Notes: generated from the letters alone by a model not told the origin. 64,000 nucleotides of DNA from Streptomyces canus 299MFChir4.1 (GCF_000383615.1 NZ_KB911584.1:124001-188000); one strand, 5' to 3'. Shown: positions 10,275 to 19,413, numbered from the stretch's first letter. Numbers and translations: made by a program.

Positions 10275-10615
10275 CAGTGGTCCTCATTCCGGTTGTACGG
10301 GTGCGTCTTGTACGACTTCGTGGTGTACGTCGTGTTCTCGATGGCGGCGATGCGCCGTGGTGCGGGCAGTTCGGGACTCTCGCGGATACCGAGGGCGTCC
10401 GTCAGCTCGGCCTCCCGCTGGGCCATGTTGTCGCGGACTTCGAGCGCGAAACCGACCGCGCGGTCCTTGATCCGGGCGCCCGTCTCGATCGCCTTGTTGG
10501 CCGCCGTCGCGGCGAGGTTCTCGGGGGTCAGCTGCTTCAGCTTGCGGTTCACCTTGGTGGTGGCCCAGACACCTGCGGCCACACCCGTGGAGAACCAGAA
10601 AGTACGGCGGAACAT
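10274..10615 (-). CDS. DUF6167 family small membrane-associated protein
   Basis: Protein of 113 residues with one N-terminal hydrophobic stretch (about residues 4-20, [17 protein letters not shown]). A basic helical segment ([11 protein letters not shown]) and an amphipathic central helix follow. Function is unknown. Its location between the DUF948 gene and alaS, with a one-base overlap into alaS, is the usual arrangement in Streptomyces and suggests co-expression rather than a role in alanylation. The family name is my recognition of the sequence and genomic setting. Confidence 0.8.
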   Translation of the reverse strand: MFRRTFWFSTGVAAGVWATTKVNRKLKQLTPENLAATAANKAIETGARIKDRAVGFALEVRDNMAQREAELTDALGIRESPELPAPRRIAAIENTTYTTKSYKTHPYNRNEDH

Positions 10616-10625
10616 CTCTTGAGCC

Positions 10626-11060
10626 TCAGTCCTTCTTGCCTCGGCCCCGGGAGACCGTCCGGCCCACGATCACGGTACGCCGGGAGGGTTTGGCGGGCAC
10701 GTCGTCCTTGCGGCCGCTGATCGCACGGCGCACGCCGTAGCCGAAGGCCGCGACCTTGACCAGGGGGCCGCCGAAGGTGGAGGCGACGGTGGTGGACAGC
10801 GCGGAGGCGTTCGACGTGACCTCCTGGACGTCCGAGGCGATCGCGTCGACCCGCTCGATCTGGGTCTGCGCGGAGCGCACCGCGGTGGAGGCCTCGGCCA
10901 GCAGCGGGACGGCCTGGTCGGTCACGTCCGCCACGAGCTTGGTGGTCGCCTTGAGCGTCTGGGCCAGCCTCGCCAGCGCGACGGCGAGGAAGGAGACCAG
11001 GATCGCCCAGAAGACGGCCACCAGGATGCCGGCAACCTCTCCACCGGACACTGTGTGCAC
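10626..11060 (-). CDS. DUF948 domain-containing membrane protein
   Basis: Protein of 144 residues with one N-terminal transmembrane helix (about residues 7-28, GILVAVFWAILVSFLAVALA). A long predicted amphipathic or coiled-coil segment follows, with regularly spaced hydrophobics through the VADVTDQAVPLLAEAS region, and the tail is basic. DUF948 proteins occur in Gram-positive bacteria, some as general stress proteins; function is unsettled. GTG at 11060 has GGGAG upstream; a second GTG at 11051 is possible. First gene of the minus-strand run that leads into alaS. Confidence 0.82.
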   Translation of the reverse strand: MHTVSGGEVAGILVAVFWAILVSFLAVALARLAQTLKATTKLVADVTDQAVPLLAEASTAVRSAQTQIERVDAIASDVQEVTSNASALSTTVASTFGGPLVKVAAFGYGVRRAISGRKDDVPAKPSRRTVIVGRTVSRGRGKKD

Positions 11061-11178
11061 CCGCTCCCTGAATACGTGCTGTCTATGGAAAAAGTCTCCG
11101 CCGAGCCTATCGCGCCGGGGACGGCGGTCCGCACCGGATTACCCCTCGCCCACACCCGAGTTACCCCATGACGATTGT

Positions 11179-11208
11179 ACGGAGTGCATACGCTTCAGTA
11201 CGCTCCGT
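11179..11208. promoter_or_regulatory. Spaced inverted repeat upstream of the STAND ATPase gene
   Basis: ACGGAG at 11179-11184 and CTCCGT at 11203-11208 form a 6-base inverted repeat with an 18-base spacer. It ends six bases before the proposed start codon at 11214, in the divergent gap with the DUF948 gene. It could be an operator. At this length a chance occurrence is also plausible. Confidence 0.3.
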
Positions 11209-11213
11209 GTTCC

Positions 11214-13376
11214 ATGCGCAGTCATCAGCCCGAGGACACCGAGGTGAACGGCAATCTGCCCCTGGAGCTCGACGGCTTCGTGGGCCGGCGCGCGGAACTC
11301 CCGGAGCTGGCACGGGCCCTGGACGCCTCGCGCCTGGTGACGGTGACGGGCCCCGGCGGTATCGGCAAGTCACGGCTCGCGGCACGGGTGGCGGGCGACC
11401 GGCGCACCCCGCCCGACGGGGTGTGGCGCGTCGAGCTGGCCTCCGTACGCGACCCGGAGTTCGTCGACTACGCCGTCGTGGAGACCCTGGGTCTGACGGA
11501 CCACACCGCGCGGCCGCCGCGCGAGACGCTGCTGGCCCATCTGGCCGGGCGTCGGCTCCTGCTGGTCCTCGACGGTTTCGAGCATCTGGTGGACGCGTGC
11601 GCGACCCTGGTCGCCGACCTGCTGGGTCAGGTGCCGGGGCTGGCGGTCCTCGCCGTGGGGCGCCGGCCGCTGCGCGTCGCCGGCGAGCAGGTCTTCGCGC
11701 TGGGCCCGCTGGGCGAGGACGAGGCCGTGGAACTGTTCGCGGAGCGGGCCGGGCGGCAGGGGGTGACGGTCGGCGCCGATCCGCACGTACGGGAGCTGTG
11801 CCGGCGCCTGGACGGCATTCCGCTGGCGATCGAGCTGGCCGCGGGCCGGCTCGGAGCCTTGTGCCCCGGGCAGTTGCTGGAGCGGCTCGACGACCGGTTC
11901 CGGCTGCTGACGGGCGGCTGCCGGGACACGCTGCCCCGCCATCGGACGCTGCGCACGGCGATCGGCTGGAGCCACGAACTGTGCACGCCCGAGGAGCGGT
12001 TGCTGTGGTCGCGGCTCTCGGTGTTCGCCGGCCAGTTCGACCTGGAGGCCGCCGAGTACGTGTGCAGCGGCGGCGGCCTGCACTGCGACGACGTCCTCGA
12101 CGTCCTGTCCGCACTGCTCGCCCAGTCGGTGGTGGCCCGCGAGGAGACCGCGACCGGCGTGCGCTACCGGATGCTCGACACGGTCCGGGCGTACGGCACC
12201 GAGTGGCTGGAGGCCACGGGCGACGCGATCCGGCTGCGCAGGCGGCACCGCGACTGGTACGTGGGCCTGGCGACCTGGTGCGAGCTGGACTGGTTCTCCC
12301 CGCGGCAGAACGAGGTGGCCGCGCGGATCGAGGCCGAGCTGCCGAACCTGCGCTGCGCTCTGGAGTACTGCCTGACCGAGCCGGACGGCGCGGAGCTGGC
12401 CCGGCATCTCGCGGGCTCCCTCTGGTTCTGCTGGGTGGGCTGCGGCCGGCTCTCGGAGGGCCGGCACTGGCTTGAGCGCAGCATCGAGCTGGAGCCGGGC
12501 CATGAGCACACCCGTCTGAAGGCCCTGTGGGTCCTCGGCTATGTGGCGATCCTCCAGGGCGACACCGTGCCGGCGCTGGCGGCGCTGGAGGAGTGCCGGA
12601 CGGAGGCGGAGCGGTCCGCGAATCCGACGGCCGTGGCGTACGCCGAGCACCGCACGGGCTGTCTGGCGCTCGTCTCGGACGACATGCCCCGCGCGGAGAG
12701 GCTGCTGCGCTCGTCGCTGGAGCGCTACCAGGAGATCGGCGAGCTCAACAGCAACGTGCTGATGGCCCAGGTCGAGCTGGCGATGGCCCGGGCCTTCCTG
12801 GGCGATCTGCCGGACGCGGTGCGGCTGTGCGAGGACGTGCGCCGGGTGTGCGAGGACCACGGCGAGCGCTGGGCGCGGTCGTACGCGCTGTACGTCCTGG
12901 CGTACGCGGCCTGGAGCGAGGGGGACCAGGCACGCGCGCGTGAGCTGCTCACCGACTGCCTGGCCTGCGCGCACGCCTTTCACGACCTGCTGGGCTCGGT
13001 GCTGTCGATCGAACTCCTGGCCCTGGTCACGGTGACCCTGGGCGACGCGGCCGAGGCCGCCGTGCTCCAGGGTGCGGCGGCCTCGCTGTGGCCGTCGGTG
13101 GGCCTGCCGCTGTTCGGCTCGGCCTACTACGACGCCCCGCACGAGCTCTGCGAGACGTTGGTTCGGGAGCGGCTGGGCGACGCGCGGTACGAGGAGTGCG
13201 CACGGCAGGGCAGGGCGCTCGGGCGGGAGGCCGCGGTGTCCCGGGCGCTGACCCGTGCCCACCCCGGCGCCGGGCTGCCGGCGCCGCGGAGCTGCGAGCG
13301 GCACACCGAGGCGACCCACGGCATGCAGCAGCCCGCCGCCTCGCCCACCCGGAAGGGCGGGGAGACGGCGGGCTGA
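11214..13376 (+). CDS. STAND-type (NB-ARC-like) ATPase with TPR-like C-terminal region
   Basis: Soluble protein of about 720 residues from the group of ATPases seen in SARP and LuxR-type (LAL) regulators. The N-terminal NTPase has the P-loop GPGGIGKSRLA near residue 45, a Walker B-like LLVLDGFEHL, and the winged-helix-like RYRMLDTVRAYG region near 315. The C-terminal half is an array of TPR-like helices. No N-terminal BTAD/OmpR domain and no C-terminal LuxR helix-turn-helix is visible, so it lacks an obvious DNA-binding domain. ATG at 11214 is my choice; TTG at 11175 or GTG at 11244 are possible. It stands alone, convergent with rpsD. Confidence 0.75.
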   Translation: MRSHQPEDTEVNGNLPLELDGFVGRRAELPELARALDASRLVTVTGPGGIGKSRLAARVAGDRRTPPDGVWRVELASVRDPEFVDYAVVETLGLTDHTARPPRETLLAHLAGRRLLLVLDGFEHLVDACATLVADLLGQVPGLAVLAVGRRPLRVAGEQVFALGPLGEDEAVELFAERAGRQGVTVGADPHVRELCRRLDGIPLAIELAAGRLGALCPGQLLERLDDRFRLLTGGCRDTLPRHRTLRTAIGWSHELCTPEERLLWSRLSVFAGQFDLEAAEYVCSGGGLHCDDVLDVLSALLAQSVVAREETATGVRYRMLDTVRAYGTEWLEATGDAIRLRRRHRDWYVGLATWCELDWFSPRQNEVAARIEAELPNLRCALEYCLTEPDGAELARHLAGSLWFCWVGCGRLSEGRHWLERSIELEPGHEHTRLKALWVLGYVAILQGDTVPALAALEECRTEAERSANPTAVAYAEHRTGCLALVSDDMPRAERLLRSSLERYQEIGELNSNVLMAQVELAMARAFLGDLPDAVRLCEDVRRVCEDHGERWARSYALYVLAYAAWSEGDQARARELLTDCLACAHAFHDLLGSVLSIELLALVTVTLGDAAEAAVLQGAAASLWPSVGLPLFGSAYYDAPHELCETLVRERLGDARYEECARQGRALGREAAVSRALTRAHPGAGLPAPRSCERHTEATHGMQQPAASPTRKGGETAG
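13332..13372. terminator. Hairpin between the convergent ATPase gene and rpsD
   Basis: CCCGCCG at 13332-13338 pairs with CGGCGGG at 13366-13372, with inner CGCCC/GGGCG pairing (13342-13346 and 13355-13359). It overlaps the end of the ATPase gene and could serve as a bidirectional terminator with the convergent rpsD. There is no U-tract, as is common in Streptomyces. Confidence 0.45.
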
Positions 13377-13406
13377 GGTGGTGCGTGTCCTACGGCCTGC
13401 GGATGA

Positions 13407-14021
13407 TCAGCGGGCGTAGTACTCGACGACGAGCTGCTCGTCGCAGATCACCGGGATCTCCTTGCGGTTCGGCTCACGGTCCAGGCGGAACGCCAGGGCC
13501 TTGAGGTTCACCTGGAGGTAGCGCGGGGTCTCGCCCTCGGGGGCGAAGCCGCCCTCACGGGCGATCGAGAAGAGGGTCTTCTCGCGGCTGCGCTCGCGGA
13601 CCATCACGACGTCGTCGGGACGGACGCGGAAGGACGGCTTGTCGACCTTCTGACCGTTGACCTCGATGTGGCCGTGGACGACCATCTGGCGGGCCTGGTA
13701 GATCGTGCGGGCGATGCCCGAACGCAGGACCAGCGCGTCGAGACGGCGCTCGAGCTCGATGACCAGGGCCTCACCGGTCTTGCCCTGGGTCTTGGCGGCA
13801 CGCTCGTAGGCGCGGACGAGCTGACGCTCGGACACGTCGTACTGCGCGCGCAGACGCTGCTTCTCGAGCAGACGGACCTTGTAGTCCGAGTTCTGCTTGC
13901 GGCCACGGCCGTGCTCACCCGGGGGGTAGGGACGGGCCTCGAAGTACTTGACGGCCTTCGGGGTCAGCGCGATGCCGAGGGCACGCGACTTCTTGACCTT
14001 GGGGCGGGGCTGGTTCGCCAC
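13407..14021 (-). CDS. rpsD: 30S ribosomal protein S4
   Basis: Primary 16S rRNA-binding protein of the small subunit. The 204-residue protein has the N-terminal segment [15 protein letters not shown], a central [13 protein letters not shown], and the S4 RNA-binding domain with [13 protein letters not shown], then a C-terminal [11 protein letters not shown] at 14021 follows a purine-rich GAGAGA. It lacks the zinc-binding cysteines of some S4 paralogues. It is monocistronic here, away from the alpha operon, as usual in Streptomyces. The 260-base structured leader upstream suggests autogenous control. Confidence 0.97.
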   Translation of the reverse strand: MANQPRPKVKKSRALGIALTPKAVKYFEARPYPPGEHGRGRKQNSDYKVRLLEKQRLRAQYDVSERQLVRAYERAAKTQGKTGEALVIELERRLDALVLRSGIARTIYQARQMVVHGHIEVNGQKVDKPSFRVRPDDVVMVRERSREKTLFSIAREGGFAPEGETPRYLQVNLKALAFRLDREPNRKEIPVICDEQLVVEYYAR

Positions 14022-14288
14022 AATCTCTCATCTCTTGTGTTCGGCTTGTCAGAGTTATGGGAGGTCGCATCCGCAGCCGGGGAAACCCGCCGGGTCCTCG
14101 AAGGACCCGCTGGGCAGCCGCTCCCCTGGTCTGGGCACATACGTGCAGCACGCGAGTGGCCCACCTACCGCTGGCGGTGGTGGGCTGCCCGCGACACCAT
14201 TCGAACGGTGCGCGACGCTCCTGGAACCCCCGCTGGGGGTTCCGGCTGACCGTCCCGTTCTGACTGCACGGGACACAGCACTTCGAGG
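14022..14288 (-). promoter_or_regulatory. Structured leader of rpsD with several strong hairpins
   Basis: Between the end of rarA and the rpsD start there are four inverted repeats. They are 14092-14108 (7-bp stem, 3-nt loop), 14159-14185 (11-bp stem with one bulge), 14223-14243 (perfect 9-bp stem, 3-nt loop) and 14252-14274 (perfect 7-bp stem, 9-nt loop). A TAGAAT element on the minus strand at 14295-14290 could be a -10 box, placing the RNA start near 14283. S4 represses its own mRNA through leader structures in E. coli and B. subtilis; this leader is a candidate for the same in Streptomyces. Some hairpins might instead terminate rarA. Confidence 0.5.
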
Positions 14289-14303
14289 GATTCTACAGGG
14301 TGC

Positions 14304-15665
14304 TCAGGACCGCTTGCGACCGAGGTGCTTGCGGGTCCACTCCACCGCGTCCGCGTACCGGGCCTCGGCGCCGTGCCGGGTCGGTTCGTAGTACTCGCGG
14401 TCCTTGATGGCGTCCGGGGCGTACTGCTGCTCGGCGATCCCCTCGGACAGGTCGTGCGGGTAGACGTACCCCTGCGCGTGCCCGAGCTTGGCGGCGCCCT
14501 TGTAGTGCCCGTCGCGCAGATGCGGCGGGACCGGCCCGGCCAGCCCCTTGCGTACGTCCTCCATGGCGGCGCCGATCGCCATGGTCGCGGCGTTGGACTT
14601 CGGGGCCAGGGCGAGCGCGATGGTGGCGTGGCTCAGCGTCAGCGCGGCCTCGGGGAAGCCGATCATGGCGACGGCCTGGGCCGCGGCCACGGCTGTGGGC
14701 AGGGCGTTCGGGTCGGCGAGGCCGATGTCCTCGCTGGCGGAGATCATCAGGCGGCGGGCGATGAAGCGGGGGTCCTCGCCGGCCTCGATCATGCGGGCCA
14801 GGTAGTGCAGGGCCGCGTCGACGTCGGAGCCCCTGATGGACTTGATGAGGGCGCTGGCCACGTCGTAGTGCTGGTCGCCGTCGCGGTCGTACTTCACGGC
14901 CGCGCGGTCGACCGTCTCCTCCAGGGTGGTGAGGGAGATCTCCGGCTCGCCCTTGTCGAGGGCGGCCCCGGCGGCTGCCTCCAGGGCGGTCAGGGCGCGG
15001 CGGGCGTCGCCGCCGGCGATCCGCACGAGGTGGTCCTCGGTGTCCTCGGCAAGGGCGACGGCGTCCTTCAGACCGCGCTCGTCGCTCAGCGCCCGCTTCA
15101 GCAGTCCTCTGACCTCGTCGTCGGTGAGGGGTTCGAGGGTCAGCAGGAGGGACCGGGACAGCAGCGGGGAGATGATCGAGAAGTACGGGTTCTCGGTGGT
15201 GGCCGCGATCAGGGTCACCCAGCGGTTCTCGACCGCGGGGAGCAGGGAGTCCTGCTGGGCCTTGCTGAAGCGGTGGATCTCGTCGAGGAAGAGGACGGTC
15301 TCCTTGCCGAAGCCGCCGGTGGCGCGGCGGGCGCCCTCGATGACCGCGCGGACCTCCTTGACGCCGGCGGTGATCGCGGAGAGCTCCACAAAGCGCTTGT
15401 TCGTCGCCTTGGAGACGACGTACGCCAGGGTCGTCTTGCCGGTGCCGGGCGGGCCCCAGAGGATCACCGAGGACGGCCCGGCGGGACCGCCGCTGCCCTC
15501 GCCGACCAGCCGGCGCAGCGGCGAGCCCGGCTTGAGCAGGTGCTGCTGGCCCACGACCTCGTCGAGGGTGCGCGGGCGCATCCGGACCGCCAGGGGGCTG
15601 CCGGCCGGGTCCTTCTCCTGGCGCTCTTCCGCCGCGGCGGTGAACAGATCGGGCTCCACGTTCAA
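14304..15665 (-). CDS. rarA: Replication-associated recombination protein A (RarA/MgsA)
   Basis: AAA+ clamp-loader-like ATPase acting at stalled replication forks. In 453 residues the Walker A is GPPGTGKTT (near 71-79), Walker B is LFLDEIHRF, and sensor 1 is IAATTEN. The C-terminal tetramerisation domain holds [16 protein letters not shown]. Normal length. The start is TTG at 15665 or GTG at 15659; neither has a strong ribosome site. It follows a VKOR-like gene by 35 bases on the same strand. Confidence 0.95.
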   Translation of the reverse strand: MNVEPDLFTAAAEERQEKDPAGSPLAVRMRPRTLDEVVGQQHLLKPGSPLRRLVGEGSGGPAGPSSVILWGPPGTGKTTLAYVVSKATNKRFVELSAITAGVKEVRAVIEGARRATGGFGKETVLFLDEIHRFSKAQQDSLLPAVENRWVTLIAATTENPYFSIISPLLSRSLLLTLEPLTDDEVRGLLKRALSDERGLKDAVALAEDTEDHLVRIAGGDARRALTALEAAAGAALDKGEPEISLTTLEETVDRAAVKYDRDGDQHYDVASALIKSIRGSDVDAALHYLARMIEAGEDPRFIARRLMISASEDIGLADPNALPTAVAAAQAVAMIGFPEAALTLSHATIALALAPKSNAATMAIGAAMEDVRKGLAGPVPPHLRDGHYKGAAKLGHAQGYVYPHDLSEGIAEQQYAPDAIKDREYYEPTRHGAEARYADAVEWTRKHLGRKRS

Positions 15666-15700
15666 AACCCTATGTCACGCCACTGACAACGCCCGAAGGC

Positions 15701-16363
15701 TCAGGCCCAGAGCTTGTCGCCCCAGCGGGTCAGGATCATCATCGCGATGATGCCGCAGTGCGTGACCGGCAGGACCCAGGTGAACTCGGCGAGGAACCGC
15801 TTGAGCCAGCCCGGGGACGGCAGCAGGTCGTTGCGGATGTTGAACGAGGTCAGGTACCAGAACATCGTGATCGTCGCGACCCAGGCCAGCGAGCACCACA
15901 GGCACAGGGCGTTGATGCGGTACAGCGACTGGAACTGGAGCCAGGTGACGAAGGCCACCCCGAACAGGGTGCCGAAGTTGAAGGTGAGCCAGTACCAGCG
16001 CGGGAAGGTGGCGCGGGCCAGCAGGCTCATGCCGACGCAGATCACGATGCCGTAGGCGACCAGGCCGAGCATCGGGTTGGGGAACCCGAAGGCGGCGGCC
16101 TGCTTGCTCTCCATCACGCTGCCGCAGGAGACGATCGGGTTGAGGGAGCAGCTCGGCGTGAACGTCTTGCCGCTGACCTTGCCCTCGAGGATCTTGAACT
16201 TGTCGATCGTGATGACCCACGCGGCGAGCAGTCCGGCGGCGCCGGTGATCACCAGCAGCAGGGCGAAGGCACGGCTGCCGCCCACCGTCCGGGGCGCGGC
16301 GTCGGCGTTCGCCGACGAGGGCTCGGGCTGCGTGGAGACGTCTTTCACTGTGGTCTTGCTCAT
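15701..16363 (-). CDS. Vitamin K epoxide reductase (VKOR) family membrane protein
   Basis: Bacterial VKOR homologue, expected to reoxidise a DsbA-like partner for extracytoplasmic disulfide formation using a quinone. The 220-residue protein has four to five transmembrane segments. The conserved loop cysteines lie in the segment around PSCSLNPIVSCGS, and the active CXXC motif is in LCLWCSLAW. ATG at 16363 gives the MSKTTVKD start; upstream in-frame extension has no VKOR features. No DsbA gene is adjacent. It is divergent from the ABC transporter operon. Confidence 0.9.
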   Translation of the reverse strand: MSKTTVKDVSTQPEPSSANADAAPRTVGGSRAFALLLVITGAAGLLAAWVITIDKFKILEGKVSGKTFTPSCSLNPIVSCGSVMESKQAAAFGFPNPMLGLVAYGIVICVGMSLLARATFPRWYWLTFNFGTLFGVAFVTWLQFQSLYRINALCLWCSLAWVATITMFWYLTSFNIRNDLLPSPGWLKRFLAEFTWVLPVTHCGIIAMMILTRWGDKLWA

Positions 16364-16433
16364 CACGCCGATCCGTCTGCTTGAGAGTTGGACCTTCTTC
16401 GGGCAGGGGCCATTGTGCCGCACACGGCGGCTT

Positions 16434-16451
16434 GTCCACCGTTCGGTGGAC
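16434..16451. promoter_or_regulatory. Perfect 8+8 palindrome in the divergent VKOR / ABC-operon promoter region
   Basis: GTCCACCG-TT-CGGTGGAC, a perfect inverted repeat with a 2-base centre, ends 57 bases before the ABC ATPase start codon. Position and symmetry fit a dimeric regulator site. The NarL-family response regulator encoded at the end of the operon is an obvious candidate ligand, by inference only. Confidence 0.5.
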
Positions 16452-16508
16452 ATAAGGAAGTACGCACGGTCGTCCCCGAGCGTTCGGTTCCGGCCGAGGC
16501 TCTTGGGC

Positions 16509-17375
16509 ATGACCACACACGCGAACGAACTCGCGGTGGACGTTCGAGGGCTGCGCAAGCAGTACGGCGACGTGACCGCGGTCGACGGGATCGATCTCGG
16601 CATCCGCAGGGGCGAGGTGTTCGGCCTGCTCGGACCCAATGGCGCGGGCAAGAGCACCACGGTGGAGATCCTCCAGGGCAACCGGGACCGGGACGCGGGC
16701 GAGGTGTCCGTGCTCGGCGCCGACCCGGCGCACGGCACGCGCGCGTGGCGATCCCGGGTGGGAATCGTCTGGCAGGACGAATCCGCGCCCGCCGAGTTGA
16801 CGGTCGTGGAGACCGTCCGGCATTTCGCCCACTACTACCCGAGGCCGCGGGACCCCGAGGAGGTCATCGGGCTGGTGGGCCTGGAGGGCAAGGCGGGCAG
16901 CCGGATCAAGGCCCTGTCGGGCGGTCAGCGCCGGCGCCTCGACGTGGCGCTCGGCGTGATCGGCGACCCCGAGCTGCTGCTCCTGGACGAGCCGACGACC
17001 GGTTTCGACCCGGCGGCCCGGCGCCAGTTCTGGGACCTGATCCGCAAGCTGTCCGTCGAGGGCACGACGATCCTGCTCACCACGCACTACCTGGAGGAGG
17101 CCGAGGCGCTCGCCGACCGGCTGGCCGTGGTCTCCCGGGGCCGAGTCGTCGCCGAGGGCGAGCCGGCCGCCCTGCGGGAGCGGTACGGCTCCGGTGCCAC
17201 CGTCGAGTGGACCGAGCCGGACGGCGCCCCGCGCGCGGTGCCCACGGACACCCCGACCAGGACGGTCGCCGAGCTGATGCGCCGCTTCGACGGCGAGATC
17301 CCGGGGCTCCAGGTCAGCCGCCCCACCCTGGAGGACGTCTACCTCCGGCTCACCGGACAGGAGGACGCGCGATGA
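16509..17375 (+). CDS. ABC transporter ATP-binding protein (ABC-2 / drug-export type)
   Basis: ATPase subunit of an ABC-2 exporter, 288 residues. Walker A is GPNGAGKSTT (about residues 41-50), the signature LSGGQRRRLD and Walker B LLLLDEPTTGFDP follow, and the H-loop is TTHYLEEAE. The last 70 residues match the C-terminal extension of DrrA/CcmA-like drug exporters. ATG at 16509 is the first in-frame start before ABC homology. It overlaps the permease gene by four bases (ATGA). Confidence 0.93.
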   Translation: MTTHANELAVDVRGLRKQYGDVTAVDGIDLGIRRGEVFGLLGPNGAGKSTTVEILQGNRDRDAGEVSVLGADPAHGTRAWRSRVGIVWQDESAPAELTVVETVRHFAHYYPRPRDPEEVIGLVGLEGKAGSRIKALSGGQRRRLDVALGVIGDPELLLLDEPTTGFDPAARRQFWDLIRKLSVEGTTILLTTHYLEEAEALADRLAVVSRGRVVAEGEPAALRERYGSGATVEWTEPDGAPRAVPTDTPTRTVAELMRRFDGEIPGLQVSRPTLEDVYLRLTGQEDAR

Positions 17376-18217
17376 CCACGACCGCCGTACGGTCCCGGAC
17401 CGATGCTCGTGACGGGAGGCTGCCCGGCGTCTGGGGGCTCGGGCTGCGGCGCAGCGCCCTGGAGATCAAACAGTTCTTCCGCCAGCGCGACCAGGTGGTG
17501 TTCACCTTCGCCTTCCCGGTGGTCTTCCTGTTCCTGTTCGCGTCGATCTTCAGCGACGACGTGGAGGGGGCCGGCATCAAGGCCTCGCAGCTGTACGTAC
17601 CCGCGATGATGGCCGCCGGCATCATGTCGACGAGCTTCCAGTCGCTCGGCGTCTCGATCGCCGTGGAGCGGGACGAGAAGGTGCTGCGCCGGCTGCGCGG
17701 GACCCCGATGCCGCCGGCGGCGTACTTCCTCGGCAAGATCTGGCTGGTTCTCGTCACCGGCATCCTGGAGACGGCGATCCTGCTCCTCGTCGGCACCACG
17801 CTCTACGACGTCGCTCTGCCCTCGGACGCGGGCAGGTGGTTCGCCTTCGCCTGGATCTTCGTGCTCGGTCTCACGGCGTGCGCGCTGCTCGGCATCGCGG
17901 TCAGTTCGGTGCCCAAGTCCAGCAAGAGCGCGAGTTCCGTGGTCGTCCTGCCCTTCCTGGTCCTCCAGTTCATCTCCGGGGTGTACATCGCGATCGACAC
18001 GATCCCCGACTGGATGCTGAACATCGGCGCGCTGTTCCCGCTGAAGTGGATGTGCCAGGGGCTGCGCGGGGTGTTCCTGCCGGACTCCGCGCAGGTTCTG
18101 GAGCAGGCCGGCGACTGGGAGTTCGGGCGCACCGCCCTGGTGCTGGGGGCGTGGTGCGTCGGAGGATTGCTGCTGTGTCTGCTGACCTTCCGGTGGAAGA
18201 ACCGGCGCGCGGGATGA
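17372..18217 (+). CDS. ABC-2 type transporter permease
   Basis: Membrane subunit of the exporter, 281 residues. A cytoplasmic N-terminus with an elbow-helix-like ALEIKQFFRQRDQVVF leads into about six transmembrane helices. The conserved region MCQGLRGVFLPD before the last helix is typical of ABC-2 permeases. Its start overlaps the ATPase stop and its stop overlaps the kinase start, so the four genes 16509-20033 form one tight operon. Substrate unknown; similar operons in Gram-positive bacteria export antibiotics or lipids. Confidence 0.92.
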   Translation: MTTTAVRSRTDARDGRLPGVWGLGLRRSALEIKQFFRQRDQVVFTFAFPVVFLFLFASIFSDDVEGAGIKASQLYVPAMMAAGIMSTSFQSLGVSIAVERDEKVLRRLRGTPMPPAAYFLGKIWLVLVTGILETAILLLVGTTLYDVALPSDAGRWFAFAWIFVLGLTACALLGIAVSSVPKSSKSASSVVVLPFLVLQFISGVYIAIDTIPDWMLNIGALFPLKWMCQGLRGVFLPDSAQVLEQAGDWEFGRTALVLGAWCVGGLLLCLLTFRWKNRRAG

Positions 18218-19413
18218 ACGGTCGGGCGGACGCCGGGGGCGCGTACTCCTGGGACCGCTCCTTCCGGCTCTGGGACACCTACTTCGCGTTGATCTGGCTG
18301 GCCACCCTGGTGTTCGTGCTGGGTACCGGGTATCCCGGGTGGCCGGTCCGTGTCACCGCGGCGGCGCTGCTGGTGCCGCTGGTCCCGCTCTTCGTACGGG
18401 TCGGGCGCCCCCTGCTCCGCCAGGATCCGCCCGACGCGCGCAAGGCCCTCGCCTACCTCGGCGCGATGATGGCGCTGTTCCTGCCGTCGGCGATCCTGGT
18501 GGGCGAGACCCGGCTGATGACCTTCGCCCTGGTGCCGCAGTGCTTCATGACACTGCGGATGCGGTGGGCGCTGACCGCCGTGGCCGTGATCAACCTCGCG
18601 CCCGTTCTGGGCTGGGCCCTGTTGTGGTGGCCGAGCGACCAGGACGTCTTCTTCAACGGCCTGTTCGCCGTCGTCACCCTGGTCTTCTCGGTGGCCGTCG
18701 GCAGCTATGTCATCCGGATCATCGAGCAGAGCCAGGAACGGGCGGCCCTGATCGCCGAGTTGGACACCAGCCGACACGAGGTCTCGCGGCTGTCGGCGGC
18801 GCACGGGGCGCTGACCGAGCGGGAGCGGATGGCCCGGGAGATCCACGACACCCTCGCGCAGGGCTTCACCAGCCTGCTGATGCTGATCCAGGCCGTGGAG
18901 GCCGAGCTCGACCACGACGTGCCGCAGGCCCGCCGGCATCTGGCCCTGATGGACGAGACGGCCCGGCTGAACCTCGCCGAGGCGCGGGCCCTGGTCGCCC
19001 ACGGGACCCCCGCCGACCTGGAGGGTTCCTCGCTGCCGGACGCCCTGTGCAGGCTGGCGGCCCGGCACGCGGCGAGGCTCGACGTGACCGGACAGATCCG
19101 TCCGCTGCCCGCGGGACCCGAGGTCGTCGCCCTGCGCTCGTGCCAGGAGGCCCTCACGAACTGCCGTAAGCACGCGGGAAGTTCGGCAGCGGTGGGCATC
19201 GCACTCGCCTACGCCGACGACAGCCTCACCCTCTTCGTACGGGACGACGGTCACGGCTTCGACCCGGGGGCCGTCCGTGACGGCTACGGTCTGGCGGGGC
19301 TCCGCTCCCGCGCCGCCGAGGTCGGCGGGACGGTCCGGGTGCACAGCGCGCCCGGCGACGGCACCACGGTCACCGTCCGTCTGCCCGTACCGCCCCCGAG
19401 GAGCTGTTCATGA
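18214..19413 (+). CDS. Two-component sensor histidine kinase (HisKA_3 / NarL-partner type)
   Basis: Membrane sensor kinase of 399 residues. About five transmembrane helices occupy residues 20-165, with little extracytoplasmic sequence, so the sensor is probably intramembrane. The phosphoacceptor histidine lies in REIHDTLAQGF. The ATP-binding domain has QEALTNCRKHA (N box) and DDGHGFDP, with GYGLAGLRSRAAEVGG as the G box. Four-base overlaps join it to the permease and to the response regulator. DesK/LiaS-like architecture suggests sensing of membrane state; the real signal is unknown. Confidence 0.92.
   Translation: MNGRADAGGAYSWDRSFRLWDTYFALIWLATLVFVLGTGYPGWPVRVTAAALLVPLVPLFVRVGRPLLRQDPPDARKALAYLGAMMALFLPSAILVGETRLMTFALVPQCFMTLRMRWALTAVAVINLAPVLGWALLWWPSDQDVFFNGLFAVVTLVFSVAVGSYVIRIIEQSQERAALIAELDTSRHEVSRLSAAHGALTERERMAREIHDTLAQGFTSLLMLIQAVEAELDHDVPQARRHLALMDETARLNLAEARALVAHGTPADLEGSSLPDALCRLAARHAARLDVTGQIRPLPAGPEVVALRSCQEALTNCRKHAGSSAAVGIALAYADDSLTLFVRDDGHGFDPGAVRDGYGLAGLRSRAAEVGGTVRVHSAPGDGTTVTVRLPVPPPRSCS

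Noticed and set aside
8115-10622. 835-codon plus-strand open frame
   Set aside because: Antisense to alaS; the translated product is Leu/Gly/Val/Asp-rich without motifs.
14223-14274. Simple rarA terminator
   Set aside because: Not excluded, but the two hairpins here are part of a series that continues to rpsD, so they were listed as a leader.
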